From Lachnospiraceae bacterium UBA3633 (GTDB lineage: Bacteria; Bacillota; Clostridia; Lachnospirales; Lachnospiraceae), in assembly GCA_002374095.1 (NCBI GenBank), contig DFKY01000003.1, positions 49,045 through 113,044 on the forward strand: DNA of 64,000 nt, given 5' to 3'. Below the pieces are notes generated by a model, which made no database searches, was not told the origin of the DNA, and saw only the letters and a list, made by a program, of their open reading frames with translations. Shown here one piece after another: positions 53,118-61,685 of the stretch. How positions within the stretch are numbered: the first letter of the stretch is position 1; the number at the start of each line of letters is the position of its first letter. The translations under genes and the position numbers were made by a program.

Positions 53118-54358
53118 AATCTTACGCACTCTATGCTATCAGTGAGTCCCACAAGTAACTCTGTGAAGAAAAGGTTCTTTTTTTTCGCTACATATTCTAC
53201 ATAGGCACTAAGTTCTTTGTCAAAAATGATTCTACCACGTGAATCGCAGATTACCACTCTTCTTTCATCTAAAAATATTACATAATCATCATTTATATAA
53301 AAATTGGTGTATTCAAAGTCTATCTCTCTATCACAGAGCTCTTTTCCATCATCATCATACACAGAAAGCTTGTTATCATCATAAATCATAGCAAAGTATC
53401 TGTCATTATAAGATATAGATGATATATTTTCTTTTAACTCTATGCGATTTACTATGCGAGGACTCGCAGGGTCATCAGTCGACACATAGTACATACCTCC
53501 ATCATACACAATTATCGATTTTTTATCATTAAAATGATGGACTCTGGCGATAAACTTGCCGTTAAACTCTTCAGTAAACTCTCCAACTATTCTTTTAGCA
53601 CCTGCATTTTCCCCAGCATCAGCAAAATTATAATATGTAGCCTTAGTGTATATAACATCTTCATCAAGACATACATAGGCAACAGATAATTCTTCTCCAC
53701 TTTTTGATGTACTTATATCTATAGGCATACCATCTTCAGTTAGATTGGTTTTTATACTCAAATCTATAATATCGCCATTTGACCTGAAGACATTTATGAA
53801 ACTATTATTGTCATCACTTTGCATAACATAGAGTACCCCTTCATCTGACATGGATGTCTTAATTATAGGGTTTGTTGTTGTATTTGATCCGGTAACTCCT
53901 TTTTCTCCAAATATATAAAAGTTATTACCATTTTTATCAGCTATAGAAAAATACTTGCCACTTGATGAATATATAGGTTCTTTTATATTGTAAGATATAG
54001 TCCAATTTATATTGCCGTTTTTATCCACATAGGTCACGCCATCATTAGATATACGGACAAGTCCTTCACGAAAGCTTTTATACTCTACGCTTTTGTTATT
54101 AACATTGTCAGAACCTCTGGTTAAATTCGTTCTCCAAATCATAACCATAGAATTGAAACTCATAAATCGTATAGCAAAAAAAGCTGTCGCTATAACAATT
54201 ACTAGGAGGACAGCTATTGCAAAAAATTTGATATTAAAATTAAAAGTATTAGGATTAAAAATTCTTGATCTTTTAGATTTTGATTCTTTATTGACACCAA
54301 GATCGCTTATAATTAATTCATCTGTATTATCATCTTTTTTTCGAGTTTTGCCATGCAT
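53111..54358 (-). CDS. DUF5711 membrane-anchored beta-propeller-like protein
   Basis: 415 residues. A cytoplasmic tail of about 45 residues precedes one transmembrane helix (FFAIAVLLVIVIATAFFAI). The extracellular part is repetitive beta structure with blocks such as VTYVDKNGNINWTISYN and YFAMIYDDNKLSVYDDDGKE, suggesting a propeller fold. It matches DUF5711, known mainly from Lachnospiraceae. It begins 3 bases after the nucleotidyltransferase stop. Function unknown. Confidence 0.82.
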   Translation of the reverse strand: MHGKTRKKDDNTDELIISDLGVNKESKSKRSRIFNPNTFNFNIKFFAIAVLLVIVIATAFFAIRFMSFNSMVMIWRTNLTRGSDNVNNKSVEYKSFREGLVRISNDGVTYVDKNGNINWTISYNIKEPIYSSSGKYFSIADKNGNNFYIFGEKGVTGSNTTTNPIIKTSMSDEGVLYVMQSDDNNSFINVFRSNGDIIDLSIKTNLTEDGMPIDISTSKSGEELSVAYVCLDEDVIYTKATYYNFADAGENAGAKRIVGEFTEEFNGKFIARVHHFNDKKSIIVYDGGMYYVSTDDPASPRIVNRIELKENISSISYNDRYFAMIYDDNKLSVYDDDGKELCDREIDFEYTNFYINDDYVIFLDERRVVICDSRGRIIFDKELSAYVEYVAKKKNLFFTELLVGLTDSIECVRFY

Positions 54359-54361
54359 AGA

Positions 54362-55273
54362 TTATAGTTTTATATCTTTTAACGCATTCCTTACATACTC
54401 TTTATCAGATGCATATGTGACACCATACCATCTATCACTTACAGGGAGCACATGCACTGTGCCATTTCCTTCTTTTATAATCTCATTTACTACTGTAGGA
54501 AGTAAGAACTCTGACTTAATATTACTATTATTCTTTTCCAAAAACTCAACTAGTTTCTTTTCAAGACAAAGAACAAATTCATATGGAAGACCAAACATAT
54601 TCATTGATACAAGTGAATCTTCACTTATTACAACCTCATTTTTATTGTCATCTTCTCCTGTAATTCTTCCATCTGATTTCTTACTTATCTCATATGTCTC
54701 TACTACATCTGTTAAAAAACCATTTTCATCAGCTTTGCATATGCCACGAGTCACTGTGCCATTTTCTGATAATGTATTGCCAATCTTATACCCTGCCATG
54801 CTCATCCGAAGTCTGTGGTCACAAGCTGGACATTGTCCTGTGCAAGCTCCTGCATGATTTATCAAATGCTCATGTATCTTCTTAAAACCTTCATCACCAT
54901 AATAATCATCAGCATTTATAACTACAAAAGGTGAATCAATAACATCTTTTGCGCAATATATAGCATGAGCAGTCCCATATGGTTTTTTTCTATCAGCTGG
55001 AGCCTTAAAGTTTCCTGGAAGCATATCTAACTCTTGATAGGCATATCTACACTTTACTTTTTTCTCAAGGCGACTGCCAATTATATCTATAAAATCTTTT
55101 TCTATTTCTTTTCTTATTATAATTACAACTTCATCAAATCCAGCCTTTATTGCAGAACTTATACTATAGTCCATTATAATTTCCCCATTTGGACCAAGCG
55201 GAGTAAGTTGTTTTATACCTTCTCCAAATCTTGAACCTATGCCAGCTGCCATTATAACTAATTGTGTCTTCAT
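54362..55273 (-). CDS. Sugar-phosphate nucleotidyltransferase family protein
   Basis: 303 residues. The N-terminal MAAGIGSRFGEGIKQLTPLGPNGE matches the signature GGxGTRxxPLTxxxPK-type loop of NTP transferases, and FVVINADDYYGDEGF holds the metal-binding Asp. A four-residue Cys/His cluster (CTGQCPACDHR near 144) is unusual for the family and may bind metal. Its start overlaps the stop of the unknown gene at 55270 by 4 bases with a GGAG site. The sugar is unknown. The two are probably cotranscribed from the tRNA-Gly promoter. Confidence 0.88.
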   Translation of the reverse strand: MKTQLVIMAAGIGSRFGEGIKQLTPLGPNGEIIMDYSISSAIKAGFDEVVIIIRKEIEKDFIDIIGSRLEKKVKCRYAYQELDMLPGNFKAPADRKKPYGTAHAIYCAKDVIDSPFVVINADDYYGDEGFKKIHEHLINHAGACTGQCPACDHRLRMSMAGYKIGNTLSENGTVTRGICKADENGFLTDVVETYEISKKSDGRITGEDDNKNEVVISEDSLVSMNMFGLPYEFVLCLEKKLVEFLEKNNSNIKSEFLLPTVVNEIIKEGNGTVHVLPVSDRWYGVTYASDKEYVRNALKDIKL

Positions 55274-56613
55274 AACAATATCTCCTTTCTTCCTTTAGAT
55301 GTTTCTTTAAATATCTTAAATAATTCTTTAAAATCGTCTACGCCATTGACATAACCTATAAGAGGAAAATCTTCTTCTACAGAATCAGCCTTATAGATAG
55401 CATATGGTCTTGCTTTTTCTATACCATCAGCAAAATCATACTTATACAGATGCCCTTTAAAAAGTTCTTTTGGGAATCCATACTTTTTACTATAACTTCT
55501 ATCACAGTTTGAAAGTGATTCAAGTAGTTTATTTTCTTCACTATCTTTTGTATAGACAAAAGGCATAAAGCTATAATCTTCTATAAATGCATCATATCCA
55601 CCTTTGTCAAAATAATACGAAAGCCATTGTTTTAAATTCTTGACTTCTTTATTATCTTTTTTAAATTTAGCAAGTATCTTCAAGTCTATATCATACTTTT
55701 CTATATACTTATTGACATTAATATCTACATCATAATTAGACATATACCATCTATGTGCAAGAAATATAGGTATATCAACGATATCCCAAAGCCTACCAGC
55801 ATTTGGCAATTCTATATCAGGTGCTATCTTTCTATTAATATACGGATCCCTACTTCTATTCAAAAGTTCTCTTGGCACTATAGTAAAATTGCAACCGCTT
55901 CCAGAGTGTGTAAGCTCTATAAAATCATACAAATCTTTTGTGCTACCAAGATACTTTGTAAAAAGCTCTATAAGCACATTTATATTTTCCAAAATGTAAT
56001 CACAAAGTGCTGCCTCATAACTTGATGTCCCAATAGTTTTTGCTAGTCTTGACGTGATGATATTTAATTCATCTTCTGGAACTTTAAAGTTAAAAATCTT
56101 ATGTCCAGCCAAATCTTCATAGGAGTCGTCTTCAAAGATCTCCCCTCTATCTACCATAACGCAATATTCAATTAACGACCTAAGTATCGTCCATGCTGGT
56201 GTCATAGTATCAGCAAAAAAAGTCACTCTACCATTCTTTTCAATAGTGAGCCATGGTCTCTCTTTCATAAGATTCTTTTTCTCGTCAACTTTGAAAATGC
56301 ATCTCATTGAATATTCTGACGAGTCACACTCTGAGATAGGAAAATTATCGCACTTTTGTCTGATATCTTTTAGATTATACTTTCTATACAACATGTATCT
56401 TGCGATAGGATTTTTATACCAAGATTCACCGAGTCTTTCTTTAAGTCCTTTGCAATCATTTTCAAAAAGCGATACAAGTTTTGGATAGAAATTATATTTT
56501 TTTGCCACACAAACTTTTGTAAAGAATTGATTCTTCACATCATAGTTCTCGTTAAATACTATTCCCTCTCCGTCATTTGCATATTCAAGAAGTTTTTCTA
56601 TAAATGTCCTCAT
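55270..56613 (-). CDS. Unknown protein starting directly after tRNA-Gly
   Basis: 447 residues from the ATG at 56613. I do not recognise the family. It is mixed alpha/beta with no signal peptide or membrane helix. Residues 85-130 have several Cys (KCDNFPISECDSSEYSMRCIF), and LAHRWYMSNYD near 270 and WLSYYFDKGGYDAFIED near 325 look conserved-type. The coding frame could be extended upstream into the tRNA, but that part would be tRNA sequence (MAFPRLRGG...), so I reject it. Its ATG lies 4 bases after the tRNA discriminator base, with no Shine-Dalgarno. Confidence 0.78.
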   Translation of the reverse strand: MRTFIEKLLEYANDGEGIVFNENYDVKNQFFTKVCVAKKYNFYPKLVSLFENDCKGLKERLGESWYKNPIARYMLYRKYNLKDIRQKCDNFPISECDSSEYSMRCIFKVDEKKNLMKERPWLTIEKNGRVTFFADTMTPAWTILRSLIEYCVMVDRGEIFEDDSYEDLAGHKIFNFKVPEDELNIITSRLAKTIGTSSYEAALCDYILENINVLIELFTKYLGSTKDLYDFIELTHSGSGCNFTIVPRELLNRSRDPYINRKIAPDIELPNAGRLWDIVDIPIFLAHRWYMSNYDVDINVNKYIEKYDIDLKILAKFKKDNKEVKNLKQWLSYYFDKGGYDAFIEDYSFMPFVYTKDSEENKLLESLSNCDRSYSKKYGFPKELFKGHLYKYDFADGIEKARPYAIYKADSVEEDFPLIGYVNGVDDFKELFKIFKETSKGRKEILL

Positions 56614-56617
56614 AAAA

Positions 56618-56688
56618 AGCAGATGACGGGAGTCGAACCCGCCTCTTAGCCTTGGGAAGGCCACATAATACCGATATACTACATCTGC
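56618..56688 (-). tRNA. tRNA-Gly (CCC anticodon)
   Basis: 71 bases. Acceptor GCAGATG/CATCTGC, anticodon loop TTCCCAA giving CCC, T-arm GCGGG-TTCGACT-CCCGT. Discriminator U; CCA is not encoded. Its promoter is at 56709-56737. Confidence 0.95.
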
Positions 56689-56708
56689 ATATAACTTATA
56701 TCATAGTA

Positions 56709-56737
56709 ATTATACTATAATTACTTCCTTGTTGCAA
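56709..56737 (-). promoter_or_regulatory. Promoter of the tRNA-Gly operon
   Basis: -35 TTGCAA (56732-56737), 17-base spacer, -10 TATAAT (56709-56714), 20 bases before the tRNA 5' end. Confidence 0.8.
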
Positions 56738-56757
56738 CCACTATTATAATAGCTATT

Positions 56758-57501
56758 TCAAATATTTATCAAATCCTTTATAACCTCTGATACAATTATG
56801 TATCCAACAACTGGTGGTACAAATGACACACTTCCTGTAATTTTCTTTTTATCTATGCTTTCAACACACAAATCATCATAAGAAAAATCATTATCACAGT
56901 TTATATCTTCACTTGATTTTGGATTTTCTTTTGAATAGACGACTTTTAAAGACTTCACTCCAACTTTTTTAAGTTCGTTTCTCATCTTTCTTGCAAGTGG
57001 ACATACAGAAGTATCATATATATCTGAAACTTCAAAAGAGAGTGGATCTATCTTATTGCCTGCACCCATAGCAGATATTATATTTACCCCATAGTCATAT
57101 GCCTTTTTTGCAAGTGCTACTTTTGATGCTACTGTATCTATAGCATCTACAACATAGTCAAAGTGTGAAAATTCAATCTTACTTATACTTTCTTCATCGA
57201 CAAATACTTTATTGGCCGATACTTTAACTTCAGGATTTATATCCTGGATTCTTTCTTTAGCCACATCAACTTTGTCTCTTCCTATAGTGCTATCAAGCGC
57301 ATAAAGTTGTCTATTGATATTTGATATACTTACTATGTCATTATCATAGATGTCTATAGCACCAATTCCAGATCTTACAAGACCCTCAACAACAAAACTT
57401 CCAACCCCGCCTATGCCAAAAACAGCAACTCGAGAATCACGAAGTCGCTTAAGTGCCTTTTCGCCTAATACAAGTTTTGTCCTTATAAATCTTTCTTCCA
57501 T
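56758..57501 (-). CDS. tcdA: tRNA threonylcarbamoyladenosine dehydratase (TcdA/CsdL)
   Basis: 247-residue ThiF/E1-like enzyme that converts t6A37 to cyclic ct6A in tRNAs. The ATP loop is GIGGVGSFVVEGLVRSG near residue 31, DNDIVSISNINRQLYAL follows, and YDTSVCPLARKMRNELKK is characteristic of TcdA. The ATG lies about 10 bases after the RNase P RNA 3' end with no Shine-Dalgarno. A related ThiF-type role in thiamine or molybdopterin synthesis is less likely because of the C-terminal pattern. Confidence 0.93.
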   Translation of the reverse strand: MEERFIRTKLVLGEKALKRLRDSRVAVFGIGGVGSFVVEGLVRSGIGAIDIYDNDIVSISNINRQLYALDSTIGRDKVDVAKERIQDINPEVKVSANKVFVDEESISKIEFSHFDYVVDAIDTVASKVALAKKAYDYGVNIISAMGAGNKIDPLSFEVSDIYDTSVCPLARKMRNELKKVGVKSLKVVYSKENPKSSEDINCDNDFSYDDLCVESIDKKKITGSVSFVPPVVGYIIVSEVIKDLINI

Positions 57502-57510
57502 AAATATAAA

Positions 57511-57834
57511 AAATGCACCAGCTATAAGCCGGGTTCTGTCTATGTGGTCATCTATCTGGGACTCATGTCACCATGAGCCTCAAGCGTATACCATGGCTAG
57601 GGCGAGCAACCCTATAAGCCAACTTCTACTTGCTTCGGATGGAGTTTGCAATGCGACACCTATCACTAGCTGCCCGGTAGTCTCTTACACCACCATTTCA
57701 CCATTACCTTTCGGCTGTATATTTTCTGTTGCACTATTCGTTAGATTACTCTACCAAGACGTTATCTTGCATCCCGCTCTATGAAGCCCGGACTTTCCTC
57801 TTTTATATAAAAGCGACCACTCGCCAGTGCATCA
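57511..57834 (-). ncRNA. rnpB: RNase P RNA, class A type
   Basis: About 324 bases. Near the 5' end GAGGAAAGTCCGGGCT, the central ACCGGGCA-type block and GGGTTGCTCGCCC follow, and near the 3' end AGAACCCGGCTTATAG. The P1 helix joins ATGCAC (near 57827-57832) to GTGCAT (near 57513-57518). It overlaps the stop codon of the CYTH gene and leads directly into tcdA. The 5' and 3' ends are estimated to a few bases. Confidence 0.96.
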
Positions 57835-58350
57835 ATATTTTAAAATACTTTTCGGACTTTTGCAAATGCTAAGTGAGGTGTTGTTGTATTTACTTACATT
57901 TGTCACTTCTTTGTAGAACCAACATGGAGCTTTAAAGTTCAAAGCTTCTCTCACACTTTCAAACTCAACTTCAGCATAGATAAGTCCTTTATAATCTTTT
58001 TCAAAAACATCAAGCTCTATAGTATACTTTTTTTTGCCTTGTCTATATGGTATAAAATATCTTTTTTTATAGATAAAACGCCCTTGTATAAATCTCGACA
58101 GATACTTAAAGGCTTTTATCGAGATAGGGAACTCATATTCTTTTCTCACCATATCTTTGAGCTTTTTATCTTTTTGTATCATTTTTTCTTTTATGGTAAG
58201 AATGTAATCAGAATCAGCTTTTCGTATACGAATAACTGGCTTTAAATATATAAAGCCTTGTATAAGTTTGCTACACTTATACTTTTTATAATCACTTGGA
58301 ATGTCTTCTATTTTTACAAGAAATTTTCTCTCAATTTCTACTGCTTTCAT
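57832..58350 (-). CDS. CYTH-domain protein (inorganic triphosphatase type)
   Basis: 172 residues. Starts with EIERKFLV, the CYTH signature, followed by basic and acidic strands typical of the triphosphate tunnel (IRIRKADSDYILTIKEK, VRKEYEFPI, YTIELDVFEKDYKGLIYAEVEF). Family members hydrolyse tripolyphosphate or thiamine triphosphate. Its stop codon overlaps the first bases of the RNase P RNA. An AAGGG site lies 11 bases before the ATG. Confidence 0.92.
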   Translation of the reverse strand: MKAVEIERKFLVKIEDIPSDYKKYKCSKLIQGFIYLKPVIRIRKADSDYILTIKEKMIQKDKKLKDMVRKEYEFPISIKAFKYLSRFIQGRFIYKKRYFIPYRQGKKKYTIELDVFEKDYKGLIYAEVEFESVREALNFKAPCWFYKEVTNVSKYNNTSLSICKSPKSILKY

Positions 58351-58353
58351 ATA

Positions 58354-59631
58354 TTATAACCCTTTATCTTTTCCTATGAGTTTAGAAACTAAATCAGTAT
58401 TTCCTTTGCTATATTCATCTTTTATATAAGTTGATGAGATATCTATATCTGTCCCATCCACTTTAAGTTTATCCATAACCAACACTTTTATGCCAAGCTT
58501 TTCACATTCATTTTTTAATAAATTAGCATCACCCTCACCCTTATAGCCAAAATGACAATCGCTACCTACAACTATTATTTTTGCTTTAAGTTGCTTATAA
58601 AGTATATCATGTATAAAACTAATAGGGCTTAACATTTTATTTGAATCTGTAAGTTTATAATTAACTATTTTATCAATTTCTAAGTACTTAAGCTTACTAA
58701 TTCTCTGGTCATGTGACAATATCTCATTATCACCATTGTCGCCAACTATCATTGCAACGCTTACTAAATTACTTCTTTTCGCTTCTTCTACCAGAGTTTC
58801 TATAATCAATTTATGCCCAATATGCAATGTGTCAAATTTGCCAAATGTTACAGCTGTCTCTTTATCCAAATAATAGCATGGCTTTATAAAGCTATAATCG
58901 CCAGAATCAATTCTCATTTTTACATCATCAAGGCTTATGCTATCTTCAATATTAAAATCTCCATTTTTAACTCTTATTAAGTCCCCCATGCAAGATGCTA
59001 AACCAATCTTTTCACCAATATCCTTACACAAAGTCCTTATATATGTACCCTTACTGCATGTGATTCTAAGTTTATACTTATATACATCTATCGCTCTTTC
59101 GTCTATAGTCACTTTTTCATGTCTTTCATCAAGTATTGATATATCATCAATTGACACTTTACATGCTTTTCGATCTATGACGACACCTTTTCTCACCATA
59201 TCAATTAGTTTCTTTCCAGCAACCTTTTTAGCACTATACATCGGTGGCACTTGATCATATGTACCAATAAATGATTTTATGCTTTCATTTATTTTATTCC
59301 TTATGCTGTCAATATTATCAATTGTATCTACATTTAAAATTTTTCCTGTCGCATCTTCAGTATCAGTTGATACTCCTATGATAAGCTCTGCTTCATATAT
59401 TTTAGTCCCTTTTTTCATAAGAAGCTCTTGACACTTAGTTGCATTTCCAAGAAGACACACAAGGACGCCTGTAGCATTTACATCCAAAGTCCCTGTATGC
59501 CCAATTTTTTTGGGATGTAGGCCTCTTTTTATAACTGCTATGCAATCATTAGAAGTGTATCCCTTAGGTTTATTTAGTACTATGAGTCCTTCTATATCAC
59601 TTATTATTTTTTCTTTTTTTAATGAACTCAC
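58354..59631 (-). CDS. truB: TruB-RibF fusion: tRNA pseudouridine-55 synthase with FAD synthase domain
   Basis: 425 residues. Residues 12-255 are TruB: LNKPKGYTSNDC, catalytic GHTGTLDVNATGVL, KGTYIRTLCKDIG. Residues 268-425 match the adenylyltransferase (FAD synthase) half of RibF: VTFGKFDTLHIGHKLI, VVGSDCHFGYKGEGD, DISSTYIKDEYSKGN. The riboflavin kinase half of RibF is missing: the frame ends right after the ISST motif and the CYTH gene starts 3 bases later. Normally truB and ribF are separate adjacent genes, so this looks like a fusion with loss of the kinase. The GTG start overlaps nrnA. Confidence 0.92.
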   Translation of the reverse strand: MSSLKKEKIISDIEGLIVLNKPKGYTSNDCIAVIKRGLHPKKIGHTGTLDVNATGVLVCLLGNATKCQELLMKKGTKIYEAELIIGVSTDTEDATGKILNVDTIDNIDSIRNKINESIKSFIGTYDQVPPMYSAKKVAGKKLIDMVRKGVVIDRKACKVSIDDISILDERHEKVTIDERAIDVYKYKLRITCSKGTYIRTLCKDIGEKIGLASCMGDLIRVKNGDFNIEDSISLDDVKMRIDSGDYSFIKPCYYLDKETAVTFGKFDTLHIGHKLIIETLVEEAKRSNLVSVAMIVGDNGDNEILSHDQRISKLKYLEIDKIVNYKLTDSNKMLSPISFIHDILYKQLKAKIIVVGSDCHFGYKGEGDANLLKNECEKLGIKVLVMDKLKVDGTDIDISSTYIKDEYSKGNTDLVSKLIGKDKGL

Positions 59632-60571
59632 TCAAATCTTCCTCTAAACTCTTACGTACTTTTTCTATATCTCCATAATACATGCAGCCCGAAGCTTGTG
59701 CATGTCCACCACCATCATGAGCTCTTGCGAAATCTGACACATTTAGATCGTCACATTTTGATCTTAAACTTATCTTAAATATTTTCGTACCTACCTGATA
59801 TGCAAATGCTGCAATTTCAATATCAGATATTTCACGCAAGTATACTATTACATTGTCAATGTCAGTCTTCTTTATATTTAAAGTATTTAAATCGTCATCA
59901 TCAAGATATGAAAATACTACCTTTCCTTCACACATAGTTACAAGCCTCTCAAATGCAAGCCCTTGCGCTTTTCTTTGAGCTACACTATTATCAAATACTA
60001 TCTGATCAAGTAAACTTGTAAAATCAAATCCATAAGATATGAGATCTCCTGCAATTGAAAGTGTCTTCTTTGTTGTAGCCTTATATCTAAAAACTCCTGA
60101 ATCGGTAGCAATTCCAAGATATAAGCACATAGCTATATCTTTATCAAAATATTGCTTATCAAGAAAATTATAGAGTATCTCGCATGTCGCTATTGATTCA
60201 GGAAATAAAACTGATGTCTTTGCAGGGACAGTGTTATTTTCATGGTGGTCAAAAACTATAGTATCTTTTGCATCATCAAAATATCTTGCAAAATCAGCAA
60301 AGCGTTCTTTACTTGATGAATCAACGACAATGCACAAATCAAAAATTGTTCCATCATTTTTATCGTCACTTATCTTATCTGCATTTTTCAAAACCTTAAA
60401 CTTTGATGAAAACTCTGTGAGAAATGGTTTTACAGTTTTTTTATCACCATAAATCTTTTTAATATAATTATAAATTGCAAGTGTTGACCCTATGCAATCA
60501 CCATCAGGATTTTGGTGCCCAAGTATACAGATATTTTGTGATTTTTCTATCTTTTCATCAAAAAAATTCAT
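59597..60571 (-). CDS. NrnA-family oligoribonuclease/pAp phosphatase (DHH)
   Basis: 324 residues. The start at the ATG giving MNFFDEKIEK follows a GGAG site; a longer upstream start is less likely. GHQNPDGDCIGSTLA, IVFDHHENNT and GGGHAQASG are the DHH and DHHA1 motifs. Enzymes of this type degrade nano-RNA and pAp; NrnA can replace oligoribonuclease. It overlaps truB by 35 bases, the usual nrnA-truB-ribF order, kept here although ribF has fused. Confidence 0.95.
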   Translation of the reverse strand: MNFFDEKIEKSQNICILGHQNPDGDCIGSTLAIYNYIKKIYGDKKTVKPFLTEFSSKFKVLKNADKISDDKNDGTIFDLCIVVDSSSKERFADFARYFDDAKDTIVFDHHENNTVPAKTSVLFPESIATCEILYNFLDKQYFDKDIAMCLYLGIATDSGVFRYKATTKKTLSIAGDLISYGFDFTSLLDQIVFDNSVAQRKAQGLAFERLVTMCEGKVVFSYLDDDDLNTLNIKKTDIDNVIVYLREISDIEIAAFAYQVGTKIFKISLRSKCDDLNVSDFARAHDGGGHAQASGCMYYGDIEKVRKSLEEDLSEFIKKRKNNK

Positions 60572-60581
60572 ATTCTCTCCA

Positions 60582-61640
60582 TCATTTAAAATACAGAAGT
60601 TCAAAAAGTAAATCCTCTGATAATTCCTCTTTAAATCTTCTCATCTTCATGTCAGTTATCATGCCAATCTTTGTCGCAAGTGTCTCTTTTGTCGTGTATT
60701 TACAAACTTCCATGAATTTTTCAACTCTCCATGGCTCAAGACCCATGGTTTTTGCTATTTCAAATTTACTTTTTGACCTATCTACATAATCTTTTACCAC
60801 ATAAAGATTCATATAATTTGTCGAAAGTATAGCAAACATCTTCTCGCTGTCTTCAAAGCCTTCCACAAGACTACCATATAACTCTGTAGCTGCTTCGATT
60901 CTATTGCTATTAACTAGATACATAAGATTAAATACATTGTCTTCTACATTTTTTGTAATTATGTCATCGATATCTTTTCTATCAATCTTTTCTTTATCGC
61001 CAACATAAGATATCACTTTATCACATTCATTATACAGGTTTTTAAGATTTGTTCCGCAATTTCTTATAATGTATGCGGCCTCAACTTTATCTATAATTTT
61101 CTTTGATTTTGCAAATCTCTTTACAACTTGCCCACTTAATGTCTCTGCATCAAGCTTATGTAAGTCCACAAAGACTCCATGCTCTGCAAAAAACTTCGCA
61201 ATCAAATTGTCATTTCCGTAAAACTTTTTGTATTTTGTATCCTTGCTCTTGCTATCATGTGATAAGACAACTATTACATTTTGATCTTTCGCTTTTTTGA
61301 AAGCTTCTACAATTCTTTCTGCATCATTTTTTGTACTTGTTTTGAAAAATGGTATATCTTTAAATACTATAAGTTTCTTATCATCTATGAGAGGAATATT
61401 TAGTATATACTTTATAACTTCTTCTAGATCAAAACTCTCTTTTGTGTATTCTTTATGGTTTAGTGCCAAATTATCTTCAAAAAGCTTTGCAATATAAGCA
61501 CTTATCTCATCTATAAAATAATCTTCATCTCCATATAGAAAATAAAACGATTTGAGATTTTTTTCACGAAAATCTTTTTTAATGCTTTTAAGTATTTCCA
61601 ACATTTTCGTCATTTCTTCTTTTTTATACCCACTTGGCAT
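60582..61640 (-). CDS. holA: DNA polymerase III delta subunit
   Basis: 352 residues. The pattern LKSFYFLYGDEDYFIDEISAYIAK, then VVVLSHDSKSKDTKYKKF and FKTSTKNDAERIVEAFKKA matches HolA, the clamp-loader subunit that opens the beta clamp. The first ATG at 61640 is 6 bases after an extended -10 box; a second start at MTKMLEIL, 27 bases downstream, fits the family length better. Either would be read without a Shine-Dalgarno. Divergent from hemW. Confidence 0.88.
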   Translation of the reverse strand: MPSGYKKEEMTKMLEILKSIKKDFREKNLKSFYFLYGDEDYFIDEISAYIAKLFEDNLALNHKEYTKESFDLEEVIKYILNIPLIDDKKLIVFKDIPFFKTSTKNDAERIVEAFKKAKDQNVIVVLSHDSKSKDTKYKKFYGNDNLIAKFFAEHGVFVDLHKLDAETLSGQVVKRFAKSKKIIDKVEAAYIIRNCGTNLKNLYNECDKVISYVGDKEKIDRKDIDDIITKNVEDNVFNLMYLVNSNRIEAATELYGSLVEGFEDSEKMFAILSTNYMNLYVVKDYVDRSKSKFEIAKTMGLEPWRVEKFMEVCKYTTKETLATKIGMITDMKMRRFKEELSEDLLFELLYFK

Positions 61641-61646
61641 CCTATA

Positions 61647-61652
61647 ATTATA
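61647..61652 (-). promoter_or_regulatory. Extended -10 box of holA
   Basis: TGA-TATAAT on the minus strand, 6 bases before the holA ATG at 61640. No clear -35. Confidence 0.6.
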
Positions 61653-61673
61653 TCACTTATATACAAATTATGC

Positions 61674-61679
61674 TATAAT
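61674..61679 (+). promoter_or_regulatory. Extended -10 box of hemW
   Basis: TGC-TATAAT on the plus strand, 6 bases before the hemW ATG at 61686. No clear -35; the extension may compensate. Confidence 0.65.
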
Positions 61680-61685
61680 ATACTC

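Noticed and set aside
56614..56664. N-terminal extension of the unknown gene into tRNA-Gly
   Set aside because: It would be a translation of the tRNA itself; the next ATG fits the tRNA end.
58354..59631. Two separate genes, truB and a truncated ribF
   Set aside because: There is no stop or start between them and the frame is continuous, though a read error cannot be excluded.
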